Shown here one piece after another: positions 42,572 through 52,747 of a stretch of 57,668 nucleotides of DNA. Each line of letters starts with the position of its first letter. Within the stretch, counting starts at the first letter, position 1. Source of the DNA: an uncultured Chlorobiota bacterium (lineage in GTDB: Bacteria; Bacteroidota; Bacteroidia; Bacteroidales; JAADGE01); NCBI GenBank assembly GCA_947311445.1, contig CAMZKV010000007.1, forward strand, positions 1 through 57,668. Reading direction: 5' to 3'. The position numbers were made by a program, and so were the translations under genes. A model generated the notes under the pieces. It was not told the DNA's origin. It saw nothing but the letters and a program-made list of their open reading frames with translations, and did not search any database.

Positions 42572-43744
42572 ATGAAACAAATATCTTTTATTTCGATATT
42601 ACTCTTTTTAGTACTTTCTATTTCAAGTACTTCTCAAACATATGTTGATATTTCAAATACTAGCACATGCGAACAAGCATATGATATAACAAGATTTACG
42701 ATTTTTGGACCTACAACTGCTCCAATTGAAATGAAATCCGAAAACAGTAATAGTTTTGATCTGGCTAAGCATCCCACATGGTATAAATTTACTGTTCAAA
42801 ATGATGGCATTTTACTTTTTGATATAGTTCCTCAAAACCCAAAAGATAATTATGATTTTATACTTTATAAAGGAAGTCCAAACTTTTGTGAAGATTATAA
42901 ATATAACAGAGTAACTCCGATAAGATCTAATTTTAGCCCTCAAGAAAATATTAAAGGAACCACAGGATTATCTTATAATGGCAATAATAAAGACTATGAA
43001 AAAGGAGTAATGACAAATGAAGGAGATGTTTTTTACTTAGCTCTGAATAATCTATACAAAGATGGCAAAGGGCATACTATTATATTTAAACAGCTTAAAA
43101 CCAGCAAGTTAAGTGGTAGGATTGTAAATGCTAAGAACGATAAGCCGGTTAAAGCAGAAATAAAATGGCGAAACCTAAGAAATAATAATGCATATGTAAC
43201 TTCTCAGACCGAAAAAAAAGGATATTATGAAATTGATATTCTTATAAATAACCAATCTAATACTTTTCCGAAGTATGAATTAAGTGCATATTCTGAAAAC
43301 TATTTTCCTGATTTTAAGCTTTTCTCAACTTCAGAAGCAAATAAGCTAGATAATAAACAGATACATTTTAAATTAGATAAAGTAAAAAAAGGTTATAATA
43401 ACGAAACTCTTGGTGTTATTTATTTCAAACCTAATGATGTAATAATAACTTCTGAATCAGAATATGTAAAAAAGAAACTATTGATGTTTATGAAGTTTAA
43501 TGATAAAGCAGAAATTATACTTCAAGGACATACAAACGGACTATTTCCAAGTACCGATGTTGATTTTGAACTATCAACTAACAGAGCAGAAGTTATACGG
43601 AAGTATTTAGTAGATAATAAAATTTCCACATCAAGAATTGGAATTGAGGGAATGGGAAGTAAGAATGAAATATACCCTATACCGGAAACAGAAGAAGAAG
43701 AAGGATTTAACAGAAGAGTTGAAATAAAAATAGTTAAGTTCTAA
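42572..43744 (+). CDS. OmpA-family outer membrane protein
   Basis: Signal peptide; C-terminal IILQGHTNGLFPSTDVDFELSTNRAEVIRKYLVDNKISTSRIGIEGMGSKNEIYP...NRRVEIKIV. Confidence 0.88.
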   Translation: MKQISFISILLFLVLSISSTSQTYVDISNTSTCEQAYDITRFTIFGPTTAPIEMKSENSNSFDLAKHPTWYKFTVQNDGILLFDIVPQNPKDNYDFILYKGSPNFCEDYKYNRVTPIRSNFSPQENIKGTTGLSYNGNNKDYEKGVMTNEGDVFYLALNNLYKDGKGHTIIFKQLKTSKLSGRIVNAKNDKPVKAEIKWRNLRNNNAYVTSQTEKKGYYEIDILINNQSNTFPKYELSAYSENYFPDFKLFSTSEANKLDNKQIHFKLDKVKKGYNNETLGVIYFKPNDVIITSESEYVKKKLLMFMKFNDKAEIILQGHTNGLFPSTDVDFELSTNRAEVIRKYLVDNKISTSRIGIEGMGSKNEIYPIPETEEEEGFNRRVEIKIVKF

Positions 43745-43757
43745 CATATAAAATAGT

Positions 43758-43787
43758 AAAAAAAAGCGGGTTTACCCGCTTTTTTTG
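43758..43787 (+). terminator. Rho-independent terminator after the ECF/OmpA operon
   Basis: AAAAAAAGCGGG-TTTA-CCCGCTTTTTTT. Confidence 0.88.
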
Positions 43788-43903
43788 TTTTAATTAATAT
43801 TTTTGTATCCAAGGGCATGAATAAAAAGAGTTTTATTCCTGCATCTTAAAAAATACGAATTAATTTTATAATTTCAAATTTTTAACCTTTTTAAACGCAT
43901 GAA

Positions 43904-44024
43904 ACACCCACGACAGAGATTTTGACACCCGAGTACATGGACTACTCTGCATACATATTACTTGCAGAAGAAAGCAAGTTTTCCTATGTGCAGAACAACA
44001 CAAATATTATAAATATAGGCGGGT
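43904..44024 (+). ncRNA. Candidate structured intergenic/leader RNA, no family recognised
   Basis: Hairpin GAGTA-CATGGAC-TACTC (43931-43947); extended stem TCTGCA-TA-CATA (43946-43957) / TATG-TGCAGA (43985-43994) with nested ACTTGC-AGAAGAAA-GCAAGT (43960-43979); duplicated ACACCC (43904-43909, 43925-43930) can pair with GGGT (44021-44024). Strand inferred from the downstream gene. Confidence 0.4.
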
Positions 44025-44067
44025 AAGCAACTTATTCAACATCAGTTAATTAAACAATTTTAGGCAC

Positions 44068-44847
44068 ATGAAAAAAATAATATTAATATCATTTCTGCTT
44101 TATACAATATCATCATTTTCTCAGAATGACTCTATACCGATAATAAACACAGCATTTAATTCAGGAGAATATTTAAAGTTTAAAGTGAAATACGGAATTA
44201 TTAGCGGAGGATATGCAGAAATGAAAATAGATTTAGAACAAGTAGGTTATGATTGGTATTTTCATGTAAAAGCACTTGCAAAAACATCCGGATTAGTTGG
44301 TAGTGTTGCTAATGTTAGAGACAGATACGAAAGCTATATTGATATATCAACAGGTATGCCATTACAAGCAATTAGAGATATTAATGAAAATTCATATAAA
44401 AGATATAACGAAATAATTTTTGATAGAGATAACAACAAAGTAATAAGCCTAAAATCCGGCGAACATAAAGTACCTGCTGGCACATTAGATATTCTTTCTG
44501 CTTTTTACTATGCAAGAAGGAGTATTTTTAAAAAAGAATTTAAAAAGAATGATATAATAAATCTTACTACTTTCTTTGATGAAAAGCTTTATACAATTAA
44601 AGTAAAATACAAAGAAACTGAAAAAGTCAGAACAAAGTTCGGAAAAATTAGATGTATGAGGTTCGTTCCTGTTTTAGATCAAGAAAGTCCTTTTAAAAAA
44701 GAAAAAGATATGCAAGTTTGGTTTTCTGATGATGGGAATTTTATTCCTGTTAAAATTCGTGTAAAAATTGGTTTCAGTACAATAAAATGTGATTTAAATA
44801 AATACAAAAATCTTAAAAACACATTAGGAAAACCTTTTAATCGTTAG
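44068..44847 (+). CDS. DUF3108 family secreted protein
   Basis: NSGEYLKFKVKYGIISGGYAEMKI...SAFYYARR...KTKFGKIRCMRFVPVL...MQVWFSDDGNFIPVKIRVKIGFSTIKCDL. Confidence 0.85.
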   Translation: MKKIILISFLLYTISSFSQNDSIPIINTAFNSGEYLKFKVKYGIISGGYAEMKIDLEQVGYDWYFHVKALAKTSGLVGSVANVRDRYESYIDISTGMPLQAIRDINENSYKRYNEIIFDRDNNKVISLKSGEHKVPAGTLDILSAFYYARRSIFKKEFKKNDIINLTTFFDEKLYTIKVKYKETEKVRTKFGKIRCMRFVPVLDQESPFKKEKDMQVWFSDDGNFIPVKIRVKIGFSTIKCDLNKYKNLKNTLGKPFNR

Positions 44848-44868
44848 AAAATAAATTAGAATAAGCTG

Positions 44869-45585
44869 TTAAAAGAAGAAACTGCTTAAAACAGGAACAC
44901 GTTTTTCATGCTTAACAACTTTTTTTATTATTTCGGAATTAAGAGTTTCAAACTTATAACCCGCCTCACTATATAAAAGTAATGTTTGGGTTAAAGCATA
45001 AAACATATTGTTCTCAGCTTTAATGTTGTCATGAAAAACTATAACTGAACCCGGTCTAGTAAAATGTTTAACATTTTCTAAGCAGTTTTGCTCAGAAATA
45101 TTTTTATCATAATCTAATGATAAAACATCCCAAAGAACTATATTATAATTTTTAATAATTTCATTCTGTTGTGAATATCTCATTCTACCATGCGGTGGTC
45201 TAAATAAATCTGAGTCAATATATTCCGCAGCTTTTTTAATATTATAAAGATAATTTTTTGTGCTTGTTTTTAGACCTTGAAGATGAGAATATGTATGATT
45301 GCCCGTTACATGACCTTCCGATAAAATTTCTTTATAAATAGAAGGATATTTTTTAACATTTTCCCCAACACAAAAAAAAGTAGCCTTTGCATTAAAGATA
45401 TTTAAAATATCTAAAATTCTTTCTGTAATAATTGGAATAGGACCATCGTCAAAAGTTAAATATATAACCTTTTTATCTGTGTTTACTTTCCAAGTAATAC
45501 TTCCAAATAAGTTTTTAACAACTTGAGGTGGGTGAATTAATAGGTCTGAAAATTTTCTATATTTAGGTCTTAATAAAGTTTCCAA
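44869..45585 (-). CDS. Polysaccharide deacetylase family protein
   Basis: IYLTFDDGPIPIITERILDIL; VTGNHTYSHL; FRPPHGRM; VIVFHDNIKAE. Confidence 0.93.
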   Translation of the reverse strand: METLLRPKYRKFSDLLIHPPQVVKNLFGSITWKVNTDKKVIYLTFDDGPIPIITERILDILNIFNAKATFFCVGENVKKYPSIYKEILSEGHVTGNHTYSHLQGLKTSTKNYLYNIKKAAEYIDSDLFRPPHGRMRYSQQNEIIKNYNIVLWDVLSLDYDKNISEQNCLENVKHFTRPGSVIVFHDNIKAENNMFYALTQTLLLYSEAGYKFETLNSEIIKKVVKHEKRVPVLSSFFF

Positions 45586-45819
45586 AAAGTATAAGTTTTT
45601 CTTTCAAACGCAAAAATAAATAAAATATTTTACAAAAGATTAAGAATTGTTAAATAAATTTAAGAAATTTTAACATTTGAGCTCTCTTAAAACTAAAAAG
45701 TTCAGTTTAAAGGGCTTAGATACTAGAAGATTAATCCTGTTATACTTTATTATTTGTAGTTAATGTTTTTTGTTGTTTTGCATATAACACCCAGAAAAGA
45801 TGAGTATAGACCAAAATAG

Positions 45820-45930
45820 CTAATTTTCGTCTTTTTTCCTATAAATTTTATAAATAATATATGCAAAACCTAATATTATATGAGATAAAACAATAATACC
45901 AATAATTTGCAATAAGTGTAAATCAGACAT
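45820..45930 (-). CDS. Possible 36-aa single-pass membrane microprotein
   Basis: Internal start gives MSDLHLLQIIGIIVLSHIILGFAYIIYKIYRKKDEN; avoids overlap with priA. Confidence 0.35.
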   Translation of the reverse strand: MSDLHLLQIIGIIVLSHIILGFAYIIYKIYRKKDEN

Positions 45931-45990
45931 TTTTTTCTTCAAAATTAAATATTCTTTTAAATTTACATAAAAATACTTTTTAAATCTATA

Positions 45991-48465
45991 ATGCAAAAAG
46001 CACAAAAAACATACGCAAACATAATTATACCTGTTCCCCTTCCAAAATTGTTTACTTATGAAGTGCCTAATAACTTATTCCATGATTGCAAAGCAGGAAA
46101 ACGTGCAATTGTTCAGTTTGGGAATAAAAAAATATATACTGGTATTATTAAAGAAATACATTCACAAAAACCTGAATATCAAACAAAAGAAATCAATTCT
46201 ATTTTAGATGCATATCCTATAATAAATGATTTTCAATTCAAATTTTGGGACTGGATTGCAGAATATTATATGACAACATTAGGAGAGGTATATAAAGCAG
46301 CACTTCCAGCAGGTCTTAAATTAGAAAGTGAAACGAATATTATGCTTAATATAAATGCAAATTATTCAGATATTTCCGAAAAAGAAGAACTTATAATAGG
46401 ACTATTAACAAATGAAAATTCTTTAGCAATTAGTAAAATTGAAAAAGAAACTGATTTTAATTCACTTCCTATTATAAAAAAATTAATTGAAAAAGAAATC
46501 GTTACAGCAGAAGAATATTTAAAGAAAAAATATAAACCTAAATTTGAAGATTATATAAGTTTATCCGATAATTTAAAAAATGAAAAGGAACTTGCAAAAG
46601 TTTTAATCACACTTCAAAAAGCAAAAAAACAAACAGAACTATTGATGGCTTTTATCTATTTAACTAAATATGGAAGTGATAAATTTGAAGGATTGAAACC
46701 TGCTGAATATTTCCTAAAAAAAGATTTGTTGAAACATACAGAAGCCAAACCTGCAAACCTTAAAGCATTATTGGACAAAGGTTTGCTAAAAATTGAACAA
46801 AAAGAAGTTAGCAGACTAATTCATACAAAGTATGAAGACTTTGAAAATAAAAATTTAAATAAATACCAACAAAAATCTCTTACTGAAATTACAGAAAAAT
46901 TTAAAGAAAAAAATGTTGTTTTGTTTCATGGTATAACATCTTCCGGGAAAACTGAAATTTATATAAAACTAATAGAAGAACAATTAAAACAAGGGAAACA
47001 AGTTTTATATCTTCTTCCGGAAATTGCATTAACAGGGCAAATAACTATTCGTCTGGAAAAAATATTTGGTAATAAATTAGGAGTTTACCATTCAAAATTT
47101 AATGATAATGAAAGAGTAGAGGTTTGGAATAATTTACAAAAGGGAGAATATCAAATAATTCTTGGAGTTAGGTCATCAATATTTCTGCCTTTTAATAATT
47201 TGGGTTTAATTATTGTTGATGAAGAACACGAAAATACCTACAAACAATATAATCCTGCTCCAAGATATAATGCAAGAGATTCTTCAATTGTTTTGGCACA
47301 ACTTCATAAAGCAAAAGTTCTTTTGGGTACTGCAACACCGGCAATAGAAAGTTATTTTAATGCAAAAATAGGCAAATTCGCATTAGTTGAACTAGCTCAT
47401 AGATACAAAGATATTAGTTTGCCCAAAATTGAAATAGCAGATACGAAAGAAGCAAAAAGAAAAAAGCAAATGCGGTCTTTGTTTGCACCTGAATTGTTAG
47501 ATGCCATAAAAAAGACACTTGAAAATAAAGAGCAAATAATCCTATTTCAGAATAGAAGAGGTTTTTCTCCATTTACGGAATGCCAAATTTGTGGATATAT
47601 TCCTCGCTGTGAAAACTGCGATGTAAGTCTCACATATCATAAATATAACAATCAGTTGGTTTGTCATTATTGCGGTTTCTCCGAAAGAGCTTCACGCAAG
47701 TGTAAAGCCTGCGAAAGTAATGCAATGGTTACCAGAGGGTTTGGAACACAAAAAATAGAAGATGAAATAAAAGAATTATTTCCAGAAGTTAAAGTTTCCA
47801 GAATGGATACAGACAGCACTGGAAGCCGAAAAAAATATCAAAAAATAATATATGAATTTGAAACCGGAAAAACAAATGTTCTGATTGGAACTCAAATGGT
47901 TTCAAAAGGCTTAGATTTTGATAATGTTGCACTAGTAGGAATTATGAATGCCGATAGTATGCTTAATTTTCCCGATTTCAGAGCATTTGAACGAAGTTAT
48001 CAATTAATGGCACAAGTAAGTGGGCGAGCAGGAAGAAAAAATAAACAAGGAAAAGTAATAATACAAACATCAGACAAAAAACATCTTATAATTAAGAATA
48101 TTATTGATAATGATTATATTGCAATGTTTGAAAGTCAATTAAAAATTAGGAAGCAATATAAATATCCGCCTTATTACAGACTAATTGAAATAAAAATAAA
48201 ACATAAAAAGAAAGAGCTTGTTAATGAAGCGTCTGAATATTTAGCAAAAAATTTAAAATCCATTTTTGGAACTAGAGTTTTAGGACCTGAGTTCCCTGTA
48301 ATTTCATGGATTAAAACTTGGCATATAAAAACAATTCTTATAAAATTAGAAAAGAAAGTTTCGCAAAAAAAAGCAAAAGAATTAATCAGCCATACAATTG
48401 ATAATCTTAAAATGGAAAAAAAATTCAAATCTGTTCAAGTTTTACCAGATGTTGATCCTATGTAA
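45991..48465 (+). CDS. priA: Primosomal protein N' (PriA helicase)
   Basis: LFHGITSSGKTEIYIKLIEE; IIVDEEHENTYKQ; Zn cysteines CQICGYIPRCENCD...CHYCGF...CKACES; RAGRKNKQGKVIIQT. Confidence 0.96.
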   Translation: MQKAQKTYANIIIPVPLPKLFTYEVPNNLFHDCKAGKRAIVQFGNKKIYTGIIKEIHSQKPEYQTKEINSILDAYPIINDFQFKFWDWIAEYYMTTLGEVYKAALPAGLKLESETNIMLNINANYSDISEKEELIIGLLTNENSLAISKIEKETDFNSLPIIKKLIEKEIVTAEEYLKKKYKPKFEDYISLSDNLKNEKELAKVLITLQKAKKQTELLMAFIYLTKYGSDKFEGLKPAEYFLKKDLLKHTEAKPANLKALLDKGLLKIEQKEVSRLIHTKYEDFENKNLNKYQQKSLTEITEKFKEKNVVLFHGITSSGKTEIYIKLIEEQLKQGKQVLYLLPEIALTGQITIRLEKIFGNKLGVYHSKFNDNERVEVWNNLQKGEYQIILGVRSSIFLPFNNLGLIIVDEEHENTYKQYNPAPRYNARDSSIVLAQLHKAKVLLGTATPAIESYFNAKIGKFALVELAHRYKDISLPKIEIADTKEAKRKKQMRSLFAPELLDAIKKTLENKEQIILFQNRRGFSPFTECQICGYIPRCENCDVSLTYHKYNNQLVCHYCGFSERASRKCKACESNAMVTRGFGTQKIEDEIKELFPEVKVSRMDTDSTGSRKKYQKIIYEFETGKTNVLIGTQMVSKGLDFDNVALVGIMNADSMLNFPDFRAFERSYQLMAQVSGRAGRKNKQGKVIIQTSDKKHLIIKNIIDNDYIAMFESQLKIRKQYKYPPYYRLIEIKIKHKKKELVNEASEYLAKNLKSIFGTRVLGPEFPVISWIKTWHIKTILIKLEKKVSQKKAKELISHTIDNLKMEKKFKSVQVLPDVDPM

Positions 48466-48529
48466 TAGTTATTAAACATAAAATTATAGTATTTATAAAA
48501 AATAATAAACTTTATTTAAAATCAAAATT

Positions 48530-49759
48530 ATGAAACAAGTTAGCATTCTAATATTGTCTTTATTCACTATTGCTACAATAAATTGCAAAAAACCAAGCAA
48601 ATCTCTACCTGAAAAAAAAGTTTTTAGCCCAAGAGCAGATTTAACTGATGCAAAAGCCGTTTTTTATACCAATGAAACTTTTACAACGAAAGGAAATTTT
48701 TATAAAATTCTTAATTCAAATGAAATTAAAAGAATAGATTTAATAAATACTGACGGGACTACTATTTATGAAAACCCAAGTGAATCTTTTCTATTTGTAA
48801 AAGAATATATTAATGCAAATGAATTTTTATTAATTGACAATTATAACTCAAAACTTTGGGATAATGAAGGCAAAATTAGTGCAAATGCAGGTTTGAGTGT
48901 TATTGAGAAATCAACAGGTAAGATTTTTGATATTTCAGAAAATATTTCAAATTCTATATCAAGCATCCAAACATACAATAATAATTTTTATTTTTTAGAT
49001 TATGCAAAAATATATAAAATTAATCAAACTTACTCGCAAAGTGAAGAAGTTTCAACATCTAATAATGATGATGTTTCTGAGTATAGAATAAATAATGATG
49101 GTTTTATATTGTATTCTTCAACTTCCAATAATTTTTATTTGAAAAAACCTACCGGTGATATAATTCCGCTTGATACAGAAATTTCAGGTACCATTAAATA
49201 TTTTTGGTTAGGAAATGATAATTCATTTTATATATATAGAACAGGAGTAAATACAAATAATTATATAGATAAAATAGACACAAATAACTCATCTTATACA
49301 ATTACTAATATTATTGAAGGAATTGATTTTTATGGCGGATTTTCTTTATCCTCTGCATTTTATCTAAAAGTAAAATTAAATAATAGAGTATTGTTTATAA
49401 ATAAACTATCAAAAGGTGCAATTTTGTTTTCTGAAACTCTGCAAAATACAGAAAATGCAGCTATTTATTTTCCAGAATACGAAAATGCTTTTGATGTTAA
49501 AAAATCAGTAGACCATTTTTATCTTGCCACTGAAAAAAATATTTTCAAATTTGATTTTGATTTTAATTATGAAGCACTTTTTAATAACAATGAATTTGAA
49601 ATTCATACAATGGCAGTTGATTCTGAAAATAATATTATTTTTAGTGGAAAGAGAATTTCTGATAATAAACTAATAATTGGCACTGTAAGTAGTTCTAACA
49701 ATGTACAAACAATAGACGAAACTTTAGGTAGCTATGCTTTTGGTTTAGAGTTTTTTTAG
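48530..49759 (+). CDS. Hypothetical lipoprotein, possible beta-propeller-like
   Basis: N-terminal signal with lipobox-like TINCKKPSK; repetitive beta-rich sequence. Confidence 0.55.
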   Translation: MKQVSILILSLFTIATINCKKPSKSLPEKKVFSPRADLTDAKAVFYTNETFTTKGNFYKILNSNEIKRIDLINTDGTTIYENPSESFLFVKEYINANEFLLIDNYNSKLWDNEGKISANAGLSVIEKSTGKIFDISENISNSISSIQTYNNNFYFLDYAKIYKINQTYSQSEEVSTSNNDDVSEYRINNDGFILYSSTSNNFYLKKPTGDIIPLDTEISGTIKYFWLGNDNSFYIYRTGVNTNNYIDKIDTNNSSYTITNIIEGIDFYGGFSLSSAFYLKVKLNNRVLFINKLSKGAILFSETLQNTENAAIYFPEYENAFDVKKSVDHFYLATEKNIFKFDFDFNYEALFNNNEFEIHTMAVDSENNIIFSGKRISDNKLIIGTVSSSNNVQTIDETLGSYAFGLEFF

Positions 49760-49762
49760 AAG

Positions 49763-50416
49763 ATGAAACCAAAGATTATACATACAGCAGATAAATCTCC
49801 AACACTTTATTTGGAAGAAATTGATGAACACTATCATTCAATAAATGGAGCTTTGCAGGAATCAATGCATGTTTTTATAAATGCAGGTTTACATAAAATT
49901 TCAAAAAAAAATATCAATATTTTGGAAATAGGTTTTGGAACAGGATTAAATGTTATTTTAACATATAACGAAATTAAAAATAGTAACAAGAAGGTATTTT
50001 ACAAAGGAATTGAAAAATATCCTCTAAAAAATGAAATTATTGAACAGTTACAAAAAGAAAATATTTTTAATTCTGAGGTTTTTTTAAAAATTCATAATTC
50101 AAATTGGGAAAAAGAAATAAATATTTCTGAAAACTTTGTTCTACAAAAACAAAAGATTGATTTAATTAATTTTCAAGCTACAAAAGAATACGATTTAATA
50201 TATTTTGACGCTTTTGCACCAAACAAACAACCAAAACTTTGGACAGATGAGATATTCTTAAAACTATATAAAGCAACAAAAAAAGATGGAGTTCTTGTAA
50301 CATATTCTGCAAAAGGAATTGTTAAACAAGCCCTTAGAAATGCCGGATTTGGAGTTAAAAGACTAAAAGGTCCTGCCGGAAAAAGACATATGGTTAGAGC
50401 TGTTAAATTAGTTTGA
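49763..50416 (+). CDS. mnmD: MnmD-like tRNA (5-methylaminomethyl-2-thiouridylate) methyltransferase
   Basis: YHSINGALQESMHVFI; ILEIGFGTGLNVILT; DLIYFDAFAPNKQPKLWTDEIF; KGPAGKRHMVRA. Confidence 0.9.
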   Translation: MKPKIIHTADKSPTLYLEEIDEHYHSINGALQESMHVFINAGLHKISKKNINILEIGFGTGLNVILTYNEIKNSNKKVFYKGIEKYPLKNEIIEQLQKENIFNSEVFLKIHNSNWEKEINISENFVLQKQKIDLINFQATKEYDLIYFDAFAPNKQPKLWTDEIFLKLYKATKKDGVLVTYSAKGIVKQALRNAGFGVKRLKGPAGKRHMVRAVKLV

Positions 50417-50477
50417 TACCTATAGTTGATATTCTAAAAACCTATTATAGTATTCAGTGTTTTTCAAATTGAAACAA

Positions 50478-51062
50478 TCAATTTTTATCCAAAAAAGTTT
50501 TTGAAAATGCCTGCAAGTCAGGAAAAAATTCTTTAAAATCTTCGTAAAACAAATTGTAGTCTCTATTAATTATTGTCATCGCTTCATTAACTTTATCCGG
50601 CATTGAAGTATAAATTGCCATTTTTTCTAGAACTTCTTCAAAACAAGATAAATTTGCATAACAAATAAGCCGTTTCTTTCGCATAAAAGGAAATGCAAAA
50701 CGTCTTCCTTTTTTAGGAATTTTCCCCAATCTTTCTAGAACAAGGTAATGAAAATCAATCACATAGCTTTTTAAGTCTTCATTGCAATAATCTTTCCAGT
50801 TTTTTGCAAGAAAATGATCGTATAAAATATCTACTGCTACACCGGCATATTTTCCGTATGCAGGCTGCAAACGATGAATACTTCTTCTTACAACAGAATG
50901 TTTATCAGTATAACTGTCAATTTCTCTATGTAAAAGAATGCCTTTTTTAATATCATATGTATATCTGTTCCACTTCTTTCCTTTAACCCAATCTCCTATG
51001 AAATTTCCAAATTTAATATCGTCATTATCGCCGGATAGGTATATGTGTGCAAGAAAATTCAT
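50478..51062 (-). CDS. Acyl carrier protein phosphodiesterase-like (AcpH/DUF479)
   Basis: MNFLAHIYLSGDNDDIKFGNFIGDWVKG; GILLHREIDSYTDKH; VAVDILYDHFLAKNW. Confidence 0.88.
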   Translation of the reverse strand: MNFLAHIYLSGDNDDIKFGNFIGDWVKGKKWNRYTYDIKKGILLHREIDSYTDKHSVVRRSIHRLQPAYGKYAGVAVDILYDHFLAKNWKDYCNEDLKSYVIDFHYLVLERLGKIPKKGRRFAFPFMRKKRLICYANLSCFEEVLEKMAIYTSMPDKVNEAMTIINRDYNLFYEDFKEFFPDLQAFSKTFLDKN

Positions 51063-51064
51063 AT

Positions 51065-52723
51065 TTATCTATTCACAATAAATTTCTTGTTGATTGAATG
51101 TGTGTTTGAAATAATTTTTAAAAAATACATTCCAGATGCAAAATTGTATGAATTAAAGGAAATTGTTTGTTTGCCGGAACTAATATTTCCGTTAAAAACA
51201 GTTTTTACAAGTTTGCCTGTTATGTTGAAAACTTCCATTTTAATTTTTTTTTCTTTTTCAAAATTAAAAGTAACATTATAATTATCTTTAACAATTGTTG
51301 GAAATAAATTTATAATAGAATTTTCAAGCTCGTCAATACCAACTGTAGGGTCAAATATATTTATTCCAAAGTTTGTAGTACTGCCTCCAATTCTTTGGTT
51401 TCCTAAAACTAAAACTAATTTTGATAAAGTATATGTGCTAGGTTGAGTAAAAATCATTTCTAAATCACCATCATCTGGAATTATTTCTTTAATACTTCCG
51501 TTTTCGTAGGCCAACAAGTGGAGTATTGAGTTTTCTTCATTGTCAGAAGTAACTTCTATCTTTATTTGTGAAAAATCAAGAGGAAGTCTATAATAAACAG
51601 CAGCACAGTCATTTATGTTTTTTGTTGTGTTTATTGGTAAGTTTGGGAAAATAATTTGTCCAAATAAAGGCAAAGTTAAATTCTCATAACCATATATTCC
51701 GGTTTCAAATTCAGTATCATCTAGAAAATTTGCAATTGTCCAATTATTGAAAATTTCAGTAAAAGTTAATGGAATGCTGTTGTTTAGAAGAACTGTATTT
51801 ATTCCTTCTGTTCCATTTTGAGTATTAGCAATAATATCTCTTATAAAACTTGCCCCATATTGTTCCGATAGGTATGTAAAAAACAACATAGTTTGGACAT
51901 AGTCCGAGAAAGTTTGATCCCAAACTATTAAATTGTTGTTTGGATTTGACGAAAAGTCAACGATAGGATCTGGTTGTCCGTATAAAACCATTGCAAGCTC
52001 TGCACAGCCTTCATCAACCCAAGAATCTTCATTTGTATCATATCCCCAATGAATTAAATGAACTAATTCGTGAGATAAAACTGATAATGTTGTTGATGCT
52101 GTCGGATTTACAGGGTCACAGCTCATATATAACATTTCACATTCATTACTGTGTGCAGGTCCTTCGGGAGGTAGAACATTTTGAGCCTCAGCTTCTGTCA
52201 TTTGATTAAAAGAAGAAAAATATCCATCAAAAACACTTCCTCCAAAACTTCCTAATCCTGAAAAGAAAAATATAACTTTTGGGTCATTATCTAATTCATC
52301 TGGAATTATACCAAAATATGTTGTATCCATTTCAATAATTCCATACTCTGAAGAATTTAATGTTTCTTCTTCAAGTCTAAATAAAATTTCATCAACATCA
52401 GTTTGATTCATATTTACATTCCACTGATTGTCAGCAACAAATATATAAGAAAGCTCACCTACAGCCCGGCAAGTGGATGGCTCTTGAATCCAAGTTGGTG
52501 GCATAACTGATAAATCCCATCTCCAAAATGTTTTTGTATCTCCAACAACATAAGAATTTGTGTTTTTATTATTTCTAATTTCTAAATGATTTTCTTTATC
52601 GGCATATAATCTGTAAGCGTTTTTTCCTATATTTATATGTTTTTGCAAAGAATTGCTTTTTTGCTGTGCTTGTACACTTAACATAATTGTTATCGAAACA
52701 ATTATTAGAATTGATTTTTTCAT
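51065..52723 (-). CDS. Secreted metallopeptidase-like protein with T9SS type A sorting domain
   Basis: LSHELVHLIHWGYDTNEDSWVDEGCAELA (HExxH plus downstream E); C-terminal NLFPTIVKDNYNV...NITGKLVKTVFNG...FASGMYFLKI. Confidence 0.85.
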   Translation of the reverse strand: MKKSILIIVSITIMLSVQAQQKSNSLQKHINIGKNAYRLYADKENHLEIRNNKNTNSYVVGDTKTFWRWDLSVMPPTWIQEPSTCRAVGELSYIFVADNQWNVNMNQTDVDEILFRLEEETLNSSEYGIIEMDTTYFGIIPDELDNDPKVIFFFSGLGSFGGSVFDGYFSSFNQMTEAEAQNVLPPEGPAHSNECEMLYMSCDPVNPTASTTLSVLSHELVHLIHWGYDTNEDSWVDEGCAELAMVLYGQPDPIVDFSSNPNNNLIVWDQTFSDYVQTMLFFTYLSEQYGASFIRDIIANTQNGTEGINTVLLNNSIPLTFTEIFNNWTIANFLDDTEFETGIYGYENLTLPLFGQIIFPNLPINTTKNINDCAAVYYRLPLDFSQIKIEVTSDNEENSILHLLAYENGSIKEIIPDDGDLEMIFTQPSTYTLSKLVLVLGNQRIGGSTTNFGINIFDPTVGIDELENSIINLFPTIVKDNYNVTFNFEKEKKIKMEVFNITGKLVKTVFNGNISSGKQTISFNSYNFASGMYFLKIISNTHSINKKFIVNR

Positions 52724-52747
52724 AAAAATTAGCTTAAATGTGAATAT

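Noticed and set aside
43900-43925. Short ORF ATG-AAA-CAC-CCA-CGA-CAG-AGA-TTT-TGA (MKHPRQRF)
   Set aside because: Only eight codons and within the structured RNA candidate; could be a leader peptide but nothing supports translation.
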